From JANQQZ01 sp039179915 (lineage in GTDB: Bacteria; Planctomycetota; Phycisphaerae; Phycisphaerales; UBA1924): 14,692 nucleotides of DNA. Below the pieces are notes generated by a model. The model saw only the letters and a list, made by a program, of their open reading frames with translations, searched no databases and had not been told where the DNA came from. Made by a program: the position numbers and the translations under genes. Location: the NCBI GenBank assembly GCA_039179915.1, contig JBCDEF010000054.1, positions 1-14,692 of the forward strand, given 5' to 3'. Below are positions 9,776-14,692 of the stretch, piece after piece (within the stretch, counting starts at the first letter, position 1; every line of letters begins with the position of its first letter).

Positions 9776-9789
9776 GGATCACCTCCTTT
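9776..9789 (-). promoter_or_regulatory. Exceptionally complementary Shine-Dalgarno sequence of the leader frame
   Basis: The minus strand reads AAAGGAGGTGATCC, complementary over all 14 bases to the canonical 3' end of bacterial 16S rRNA. The bases just upstream (CTCTTTGCAAAGGAG) can fold into a small six-pair stem with a GCA loop that would hide AGGAG, so access to the site might be controlled. No other gene in the window has a site this strong. Confidence 0.65.
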
Positions 9790-10062
9790 GCAAAGAGCCA
9801 TCCCAGCCGTCGCGGTGCTGTGCGACACCGCCGCCGGGCTCACTCTTCCCCGGCCGTCACCGGGAACCCATCGCCCGAGCTGCCCGCTTCGGTCGCGGAT
9901 CCGCAGCCCGGTCGCGGCAGGCCGCTCCGCCCGCTGTGGCCCGGGTTCTCCAGGGCAGCGATACGGGGCCGTCGCCCGCCGTATTCAGATTATCGTCTGT
10001 TGGGCGATCGGATGCACACTTTCCACAGATCGCACGAAAAATCCACCTGGCTATGCGGGATT
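9790..10062 (-). other. Intergenic stretch between leader and small gene 10063-10248
   Basis: No supported gene on either strand. On the minus strand a loose GATAAT at about 9980-9990 could be a -10 box, but its -35 partner is poor. The promoter for the leader and dehydratase transcript must lie here or further upstream, but I cannot place it. Confidence 0.3.
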
Positions 10063-10063
10063 T
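10037..10063 (-). terminator. Weak candidate terminator after the small gene
   Basis: On the minus strand AAATCC and GGATTT can pair around a 13-base loop, followed by TTT in a run of five T. It overlaps the stop of the 61-residue gene. The stem is short and half A-T, so efficiency is doubtful. Confidence 0.35.
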
Positions 10064-10248
10064 CAGCCATCGAATTCCTCGAACGCACCCTTCTCGGCCT
10101 GCTCGTCCAGATAGGCCTGGAACGCCCCGGTCTGGTAGGACACGAAGCAGAACACATGATGGAGCGTCAGCCACTCGATGTCGGTCTGATCCTCGTCGAG
10201 GTCTTTCCGCAGGCGGTTGAGTTCGGCGAGCATGGTTTCGGCCTTCAT
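10063..10248 (-). CDS. Small protein of 61 residues, function unknown
   Basis: The protein begins MKAETMLAELNRLRKDLDED, a charged, probably coiled-coil helix (residues 1-22). It continues with DIEWLTLHHVFCFVSYQTG, which is aromatic and more hydrophobic, and ends in an acidic tail (EKGAFEEFDG). No signal peptide or definite membrane segment is visible. The ATG at 10248 has GGAG about 8 bases upstream; a second ATG at 10233 is possible. The ordered amphipathic pattern argues for a real gene, in contrast to the Arg/Gly/Pro-rich overlapping frames. It lies alone between the leader region and tRNA-Ala, transcribed away from the tRNA. I do not recognise the family. Confidence 0.65.
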   Translation of the reverse strand: MKAETMLAELNRLRKDLDEDQTDIEWLTLHHVFCFVSYQTGAFQAYLDEQAEKGAFEEFDG

Positions 10249-10328
10249 GGCGGGACTCCGGTGTCGGTGGTGTTGGGTCGAGCCGGGCGTTGCGTTGCTC
10301 GCTCGGCGGGATGCCGACTGTAGAAGCC

Positions 10329-10360
10329 GGCCCGCCCCGGTGTGCGCCGGAAGGCGGGCC
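10329..10360. other. GC-rich inverted repeat between the small gene and tRNA-Ala
   Basis: GGCCCGCC at 10329-10336 is repeated inverted at 10353-10360, with CCGG copies inside the loop that could extend pairing. It lies in the divergent region upstream of both the minus-strand small gene and plus-strand tRNA-Ala. No T run follows on either strand, so it is not an ordinary terminator. A loose -10-like TATGCT follows at 10368-10373, about 35 bases before the tRNA. Confidence 0.35.
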
Positions 10361-10407
10361 GACGGCCTATGCTTGTGGCCGATCTGGTGTGCCGGATCGG
10401 ACAACCC

Positions 10408-10480
10408 GGGGCGGTAGCTCAGTTGGTAGAGCGATGCGTTCGCAATGCATAGGTCGGCGGTTCGAATCCGCTCCGTTCCA
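10408..10480 (+). tRNA. tRNA-Ala (anticodon CGC)
   Basis: A complete 73-base cloverleaf. The acceptor GGGGCGG pairs with CCGTTCC and includes the G3-U70 pair that marks alanine tRNAs; the discriminator is A and CCA is not encoded. The D arm is GCTC/GAGC. The anticodon stem is ATGCG/TGCAT with loop TTCGCAA, giving CGC (10441-10443), which reads GCG codons. The T arm is GGCGG/CCGCT around TTCGAAT. The 3' end of the DoxX-like gene lies antisense to positions 10419-10480. Confidence 0.95.
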
Positions 10481-10928
10481 CTTCCCCTCCAGCCAGCCGG
10501 CTGCCGATGATCGGCAGTGATCGGCGGCGGATCACCAAGACGATCGCCGCGGCAATGAACACGCCAACGGCCATGCCGAACAGCGATCCGCCGTCGGACT
10601 CGCCCGTGGTCGGGTCTGTCAGCGTGATGCCGATGACCGCCAGGTGCGTCCCGATCGCGCCGACCATCGAGCCCATCGCCAGCATCGCGCCCACCGGGAT
10701 CAGCCTGGGCATGAGCAGCATCACCGCGGCGACGAGTTCCATCACGCCGCTCGCGGTCGCCGCGGGTCGGCCGCCGATCTCGCCGAAGATAACCTGCGTC
10801 ATCGGGGCGTAGGAGAACTTCTGCATCGCGAGTGCAACGAAGAGGCCGGCGATCCCGACCTGGATCACCCAGCTCATGGTCACGACGGGCTTGGACATGG
10901 ACATCGGTACGGCTGTTCGGTCTGACAT
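10419..10928 (-). CDS. DoxX-like small membrane protein, 3' end antisense to tRNA-Ala
   Basis: A 169-residue membrane protein with four probable helices (about residues 18-36, 57-73, 77-100, 114-133) and the DoxX-type layout: GLFVALAMQKF in the first helix, then ASGVMELVAAVMLLMPRLIP and GAMLAMGSMVGAIGTHL. DoxX-like proteins are small membrane proteins linked in some bacteria to quinone or thiol redox functions; the role here is unknown. ATG 10928 is chosen because GGAGA lies about 9 bases upstream; ATG 10943 is an alternative without such a site. The last 20 or so residues (ERSGFEPPTYALRTHRSTN) are simply the complement of tRNA-Ala, because no stop occurs before 10419, and probably carry no conserved function. 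Confidence 0.8.
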   Translation of the reverse strand: MSDRTAVPMSMSKPVVTMSWVIQVGIAGLFVALAMQKFSYAPMTQVIFGEIGGRPAATASGVMELVAAVMLLMPRLIPVGAMLAMGSMVGAIGTHLAVIGITLTDPTTGESDGGSLFGMAVGVFIAAAIVLVIRRRSLPIIGSRLAGGEVERSGFEPPTYALRTHRSTN

Positions 10929-11063
10929 GGCTGGGTTCTCCATCGCGAGCCGGTTTTCGCCGCGGAGTGCGAACGATGCAGGCTCCGATGGTCTCCAACC
11001 GATGCCAGGGGTCGGGTATTGCACCGCCGAGCAAGCGGGCCGCGGGGAATACGTCCGCCAACG

Positions 11064-11087
11064 AAAAAACGGGCCGAAAACGGCCCG
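11064..11087 (-). terminator. Rho-independent terminator after tRNA-Glu
   Basis: The minus strand has CGGGCCG, loop TTTT and CGGCCCG followed by six T residues (11069-11064). It begins about 10 bases after the tRNA 3' end and probably ends the rpsT - protease - tRNA-Glu transcript. Confidence 0.88.
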
Positions 11088-11097
11088 TCTTTCGCAA

Positions 11098-11171
11098 TGA
11101 CCCCACGGGGATTCGAACCCCGGTTTTCAGGATGAGAACCTGACGTCCTAACCAGACTAGACGATGGGGCC
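11098..11171 (-). tRNA. tRNA-Glu (anticodon CTC)
   Basis: A complete 74-base cloverleaf on the minus strand. The acceptor GGCCCCA pairs with TGGGGTC, with one G-U pair and discriminator A; CCA is not encoded. The anticodon stem TCAGG/CCTGA carries loop TTCTCAT, giving CTC (11136-11134), which reads GAG. The T arm is CGGGG/CCCCG around TTCGAAT. It starts 22 bases after the stop of the CPBP protease gene with no promoter in between, so it is probably cut out of the rpsT transcript. Confidence 0.95.
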
Positions 11172-11193
11172 GGCCAGGAAATCGAGGCAGATT

Positions 11194-11958
11194 CTAGGCC
11201 TCAGGCCGACCGCCCGCCAGAGCCGGCAGCACGACGAGCACGGCCAGGTCGTACGCCGCATGGGCCCCCACCGCGATCCCGAGGCCGCGGGCCAGAAACA
11301 ACCAGCCCAGCAGCAGCCCCGCGATGAGATAAAACACCGTAACGGCCAGGACAGCTTCGCCCTCCGGCCCGAGCCGGTGATAAGCGGCGAAGGCGATCGT
11401 CGATGCGATCAGCGCCAGCACATCCGCCGGCTTGCTCCGAACACCGCAAACATCGACCAGCAAAGCATGGACGCCGGCGATCATCGCCAAACGAAAGACC
11501 AGTTCTTCGTATAGCCCGGCCCCGATCGCGATCGTCCCCACACGCCACAGGTCGTCGGCCGACGGCCCGCCAACCGCGATCAGCCCGAGCACCATCGCGA
11601 GCACCAGCAGCGGCATTGCCCAGACCGCCGACTCGGCAAGCATGATCACAAGCGTGCGAGCACCAACCCGAAGCGGGTCATTCGCGACCGCATGCTGAGC
11701 AAGCAGCACAACGATCAGGAGCACGGCGGGCAGGTGAAGCCCGGCAACGCCGAACAGCCCGAATGTGGAAGCGATGATCGACCGCGCAACGAGAGGCGTT
11801 CCCAGTGCCGCCTCGTTGAGAAGCAGGACCGCACCGACCTCGTACGCCAGAATCAGCGGCAGCAAAAAAACAAGCACCACCAGGGGGCGGCGGCTGTGCA
11901 CGATGTAGCCGACATGGGTTGGGTCGGAGCGGATCGCGTCGGACGCGGCGAGGCTCAC
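11194..11958 (-). CDS. CPBP-family intramembrane metalloprotease (CAAX protease-like)
   Basis: A 254-residue polytopic membrane protein. Catalytic motifs of the CPBP (Abi/CAAX) family are visible in order: EELVFR at 151-156 (EExxxR), FAAYH at 190-194 (FxxxH) and HAAYD at 233-237 (HxxxD). Hydrophobic helices flank them at about 25-48, 61-90, 103-130, 140-170, 178-195, 203-224 and 226-248. Family members cleave prenylated proteins, peptides or other membrane substrates; the substrate here is unknown. The frame is open further upstream, but the GTG at 11958 is chosen because it overlaps the rpsT stop as GTGA, a common coupled arrangement, and the upstream frame is merely the shadow of rpsT. The pairing with a ribosomal protein gene is probably shared expression rather than shared function. 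Confidence 0.9.
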   Translation of the reverse strand: MSLAASDAIRSDPTHVGYIVHSRRPLVVLVFLLPLILAYEVGAVLLLNEAALGTPLVARSIIASTFGLFGVAGLHLPAVLLIVVLLAQHAVANDPLRVGARTLVIMLAESAVWAMPLLVLAMVLGLIAVGGPSADDLWRVGTIAIGAGLYEELVFRLAMIAGVHALLVDVCGVRSKPADVLALIASTIAFAAYHRLGPEGEAVLAVTVFYLIAGLLLGWLFLARGLGIAVGAHAAYDLAVLVVLPALAGGRPEA

Positions 11959-12224
11959 GCTGTCGCGCGGACCTTCAGGCTCGCGTTCAGCCGACGTTTG
12001 CGGCGGTCGGCCTGCTTGCGGTGGATCACACCCTTCTGGGCCGTGCGATCGATCACAGCACACGCCTTGCGGTACGACTCGCGGGCCGCCCCCAGGTCTT
12101 CGCCCGCCAGATCCTGCTGGAACGCCTTGATCGCCGCACGCATGGTGCGGAGGCGCCACCGGTTGCGAGCACGGTGGGTCGCGTTCTGGCGGATCCGCTT
12201 CTTGGCCGAGACCGAGTGAGCCAT
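11955..12224 (-). CDS. rpsT: 30S ribosomal protein S20
   Basis: An 89-residue basic protein of the usual S20 length. It opens MAHSVSAKKRIRQNATHRAR, continues RNRWRLRTMRAAIKAF, and ends with the typical KGVIHRKQADRRKRRLNA segment. S20 is a helical primary-binding protein of the 30S body. GGAGA lies 10 bases before the ATG. It is first gene of an apparent operon with the CPBP protease (4-base GTGA overlap) and tRNA-Glu. A promoter candidate lies at 12300-12328 and leaves a leader of about 70 bases that could carry autoregulation, as for S20 elsewhere; no motif is certain. Confidence 0.97.
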   Translation of the reverse strand: MAHSVSAKKRIRQNATHRARNRWRLRTMRAAIKAFQQDLAGEDLGAARESYRKACAVIDRTAQKGVIHRKQADRRKRRLNASLKVRATA

Positions 12225-12299
12225 ATCGGGTCGTTCTCCAAATAGATCGGCGAAAATGGCCAGCAGTCTGCTCTGCCAGCATCCCTACGCCGGGCTCCG

Positions 12300-12328
12300 A
12301 TGATTCGCACGTCGGGGGGCGGAATCAA
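12300..12328 (-). promoter_or_regulatory. Candidate housekeeping promoter for rpsT
   Basis: On the minus strand TTGATT (12328-12323) and AATCAT (12305-12300) are separated by 17 bases, each matching four of six consensus positions. It lies about 75 bases upstream of the rpsT start and back to back with the tRNA-Arg promoter. Confidence 0.5.
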
Positions 12329-12348
12329 GCCACCGGCCGGCCCTGGCC

Positions 12349-12377
12349 TTGCCGCCCCGCCCGAACCGCCCTACGCT
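12349..12377 (+). promoter_or_regulatory. Candidate promoter for tRNA-Arg
   Basis: TTGCCG (12349-12354) and TACGCT (12372-12377) are separated by 17 bases, followed 12 bases later by the tRNA 5' end. The match and the short distance fit a tRNA promoter, and a GC-rich segment resembling a stringent discriminator follows the -10. Confidence 0.5.
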
Positions 12378-12389
12378 CCGAGTCCCGAC

Positions 12390-12463
12390 GCGGGCGTAGC
12401 TCAATTGGATAGAGCACCTGACTACGGATCAGGAGGTTGAGGGTTCGAATCCTTCCGCCCGTG
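12390..12463 (+). tRNA. tRNA-Arg (anticodon ACG)
   Basis: A complete 74-base cloverleaf. The acceptor GCGGGCG pairs with CGCCCGT, ending in a G1-U72 wobble, with discriminator G; CCA is not encoded. The D arm is GCTC/GAGC. The anticodon stem CCTGA/TCAGG carries loop CTACGGA, giving ACG (12424-12426), the tRNA-Arg whose A34 is normally edited to inosine to read CGN codons. The T arm is GAGGG/CCTTC around TTCGAAT. It is convergent with the kinase gene. Confidence 0.95.
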
Positions 12464-12475
12464 CTTACGCAAGCC

Positions 12476-12504
12476 CTGCTGAAGGTTGGGCTGGCTCTCA
12501 GCAG
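12476..12504. other. Hairpin in the convergent gap between tRNA-Arg and the kinase gene
   Basis: CTGCTGA (12476-12482) and TCAGCAG (12498-12504) form a seven-pair stem with a 15-base loop. It could help end transcription from either side, but there is no T run, so terminator function is doubtful. Confidence 0.25.
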
Positions 12505-12543
12505 CAGCCCGAACGCCATGTGCATCGACGAGATGCCGTGGAG

Positions 12544-14692
12544 TCAATGGGCGGCCCGCTCCGGCCACGGTATTGCCGAGTTGGCTACACCTCGCCAGGC
12601 GTCGTGAGAGAGGCGTGCCTCTCTTGGCAGCGGGCCTGATTCTTGCCATTTCCCATAATTGTCAAGAAGCGATTCGATCGCCCGGGCGGTCCTGGGGTGG
12701 TTACGGCCCTGGGTCCGGCCGAGCTCGTACACCGCATCGAGCAGAGCTGCCTCGGCCTCTTCGAACCTGGCCGCGGCCGAGAGCGATCGGCCGTGCCCTC
12801 GCATCGCCCAGCCGTGCACCAGGGTGTCGGGCTGTGCGAGTGCCGCGGCCTCGGCGAGCCGCCGAAACTGCTCGGCGGCCTGCTCGGCTTGGCCCGCGGC
12901 GAGCAGCCCGTTCGCAAGGTTGTTTCGGTTCGTCATCACCCGGCCGTTCGTGCTCTGGCCATCTGCAAACACGAGGCTCCGGTCCAGCGCCTCGCGGTAC
13001 AGCGGAATCGCTCGATCGTGCCGCCCCGTTGTGCGATACGCCTTGGCGAGCTGGCCTACGAGCCCGATGAGCGCGGAGTGCTCGTCGCCGAGCGACCCGC
13101 GTACGCGCTCGATGCCGTCGGCGAGCGTGGCGATAGCCTCGGTTTGTCGGCCCAGCTGCGTGAGCGTCTGCGCTTTGCTCCGGACCGCTTCGGCGCCCGC
13201 GAGCCAGTTCAGCGTGCCGGCCTGAGCCGCCTGCACGGCTATCTCATACAGCGGCAAGGCTTCTTCCGGCCTGCCGAGCCCCGCGATTACATCGGCCAGC
13301 CTCGTCGTCGGGCGGATGACCTCCGGATGACCCTCGCCGTGCATCGCGATCATGCCCGTGATCGCATCGCGGAGCAGCGGCTCTGCGTCTTCGAAGCGTT
13401 CGAGTTCGGCATAGAGCGAACCGAGCTGCCGCTTGAACAGATGCATGTCGACCGACTCGGCGTAGCCCGAGCCTTCCAGCCGTTCGACGATCGCTCTGTA
13501 GCGGCTCACAGCGTCGATCGGGTCGCCGGATCGCATGCTCAGGAACGCCACGTTGCCTTCCGTACGGACCGTGTTGATATCGTCGGGCCCGAGCCGCTGA
13601 CGCTCGATTTTCAGCGAACGCTCGAGTACGTCCCGGGCGGGCCCCCACTGTTGGGCGTCGATGTAGGCAAGCCCGAGAAACGTACCGGCCTCGGCTACCC
13701 GCCTCGAGCCCTGCCCGTGCTCGATGCCGGCCAGCCGGACGGCCTCCTCACCCGAGGCGATCGCAGTTTCCAGATCCGGTAGACGCCTCGCGGCGTCCGT
13801 GCGACGGATAAGCACATCGGTTCGGAAATCGCCTTCGAACAGGCCCGCTGACCGAGCGGCTTCTTCACTCTCCGCCAGCAAACCCATTGCCGCGGCCGGC
13901 ACTTCGAGATCGATCCAGAGCGTGGCCAGGCCCAGCGCCAGCCCCGCGTCAGCCGAAGCCCGGAGACGCGGATCTCTGATGTTCGTGAAAGCCGCGTGCC
14001 TTTCTTCTGTGAGTCGTTCGATCAGCGAACGAAGGCGGGTGTTGCTGCCGAGCTCTCGCGAGTGAGCAAGGCCCAGCAGACCGCCCAGGTAGTACCGCTG
14101 CGTTTGCTCGAAGGCCTCGGTCGCTGCGCGGCGTTGGGCGCCGCGGAACGCGGCCTGTGTGCCTGCCCAGACCGCGGCGAAAGACAACACCGCGACGGCA
14201 GCGACAAGCCCCGCTCGGCCGGGGTGCCGGCTGACCCACCGCTTCGAACGCGCGGCAGGACCGATCCGACGAACCGCAACCTCGCGCCCGACTTGGAGCC
14301 TGCGGAGATCCTCCGCGAAATCCGCAGCGCTCGCATATCGGTCCCGCGGGTCGTGGGCTGTTGCGCTCGCGATGACCGCATCGATGTCTTTCTGCGGCGT
14401 GCCGCCCGATTCTGCGGGACACGCTTCGAGCAAAGCCCGGAGCGTCGCGCCGAGCCCGAAGACATCGGACCGGACCGTCGCGAGCGCGTTGGTCGGGTTG
14501 CGCTGCTCGGGGCTGGCGAAAACGGGCGTGCCCACCGGTATCGTCGGGCGACGGGCAACGGCCGGCTCATCACCGAGAAGCCGAGCGATTCCAAAATCAA
14601 TAATCTTCACGGCAACGCCGCCGTCGATCAGCTTGACCAGGATGTTCGAGGGCTTGAGGTCCCGATGGATCACGCCGCGGTCGTGCGCGTGC
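12544..14692 (-). CDS. Ser/Thr protein kinase with transmembrane segment and TPR sensor region, 5'-truncated
   Basis: The frame runs off the window end, so the glycine loop and VAIK lysine are outside. Counting from the valine codon at 14673, visible Hanks-type kinase motifs are the catalytic loop HRDLKPSN (3-10), DFG (26-28), the activation segment VGTPVFASPEQ (47-57) and SDVFGLGATL (69-78). The kinase domain ends near residue 125, followed by one membrane helix at about 154-173. The rest, to residue 709, is made of TPR-like repeats, for example LGLAYIDAQQWGPARDVLER and LFKRQLGSLYAELERFEDAE, with others near AYRTTGRHDRAIPLYREAL. This fits planctomycete membrane kinases with a large repeat region outside the membrane. 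The catalytic Asp and Lys of HRDLK are intact, so it is probably active. Substrates are unknown. Confidence 0.92.
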   Translation of the reverse strand, partial: HAHDRGVIHRDLKPSNILVKLIDGGVAVKIIDFGIARLLGDEPAVARRPTIPVGTPVFASPEQRNPTNALATVRSDVFGLGATLRALLEACPAESGGTPQKDIDAVIASATAHDPRDRYASAADFAEDLRRLQVGREVAVRRIGPAARSKRWVSRHPGRAGLVAAVAVLSFAAVWAGTQAAFRGAQRRAATEAFEQTQRYYLGGLLGLAHSRELGSNTRLRSLIERLTEERHAAFTNIRDPRLRASADAGLALGLATLWIDLEVPAAAMGLLAESEEAARSAGLFEGDFRTDVLIRRTDAARRLPDLETAIASGEEAVRLAGIEHGQGSRRVAEAGTFLGLAYIDAQQWGPARDVLERSLKIERQRLGPDDINTVRTEGNVAFLSMRSGDPIDAVSRYRAIVERLEGSGYAESVDMHLFKRQLGSLYAELERFEDAEPLLRDAITGMIAMHGEGHPEVIRPTTRLADVIAGLGRPEEALPLYEIAVQAAQAGTLNWLAGAEAVRSKAQTLTQLGRQTEAIATLADGIERVRGSLGDEHSALIGLVGQLAKAYRTTGRHDRAIPLYREALDRSLVFADGQSTNGRVMTNRNNLANGLLAAGQAEQAAEQFRRLAEAAALAQPDTLVHGWAMRGHGRSLSAAARFEEAEAALLDAVYELGRTQGRNHPRTARAIESLLDNYGKWQESGPLPREARLSHDAWRGVANSAIPWPERAAH

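Noticed and set aside
9776..9789. Plus-strand sequence identical to the 3' end of 16S rRNA (GGATCACCTCCTTT)
   Set aside because: Upstream bases do not match the conserved rRNA end (no CCTGCGGCTGG before it) and no other rRNA sequence is near. It makes sense as a Shine-Dalgarno sequence on the minus strand.
8269..10323. Plus-strand open frame of 684 codons
   Set aside because: It runs opposite the dehydratase and across the terminator and leader, with Arg/Pro-rich nonsense composition and no recognisable domain.
12325..12525. Small minus-strand frame with GGRIRTLNLLIRSQVLYPIELRPR
   Set aside because: This is the well-known translation of the complement of a tRNA gene (tRNA-Arg), not a protein.

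Overview
The window is about 65-70% GC by eye, densely coded on both strands, and most likely chromosomal DNA of a planctomycete, perhaps a Phycisphaerae-type bacterium. That placement is inferred from the protein repertoire: a K+-dependent-type membrane pyrophosphatase, a two-domain fasciclin protein, RHS/YD-repeat pieces with a dockerin-like Asp-rich stretch, and a Ser/Thr kinase fused to a TPR sensor. No rRNA is present to confirm it.

Layout. 2-2098 (+): C-terminal part of a membrane pyrophosphatase with a His-rich insertion, closed by a strong terminator. 2270-3502 (+): secreted fasciclin protein. 3499-5748: a decayed region holding a frameshifted IS5-family transposase tail, an RHS C-terminal fragment on the minus strand and a second RHS fragment on the plus strand with an internal stop, closed by a terminator. 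5832-6671 (+): membrane protein with a cysteine-rich tail. 6692-9615 (-): a PLP-dependent threonine/serine dehydratase followed, with TGATG coupling, by a secreted transglutaminase-like protein. In front of this pair lies an unusual leader (9642-9789, -). It has a near-ideal Shine-Dalgarno sequence, a 12-codon reading frame, a hairpin overlapping the end of that frame, and an intrinsic terminator. This arrangement looks like an attenuator.

10063-10248 (-): small unknown protein. 10408-10480 (+): tRNA-Ala(CGC), overlapped antisense by the end of a DoxX-like membrane protein gene (10419-10928, -). 12224 down to 11064 (-): apparent operon rpsT - CPBP intramembrane protease (GTGA overlap) - tRNA-Glu(CTC) - terminator. 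12390-12463 (+): tRNA-Arg(ACG), whose promoter lies back to back with the rpsT promoter. 12544 to the window end (-): Ser/Thr kinase with a transmembrane segment and TPR repeats, lacking its N-terminus.

The genes do not form one pathway. This is mostly housekeeping chromosome (translation, proton or sodium pumping, amino-acid catabolism) with one mobile or decaying island at 3.5-5.8 kb. The most unusual elements are the leader at 9.64-9.79 kb, the inserted loops of the pyrophosphatase, and the unclassified cysteine-rich membrane protein.
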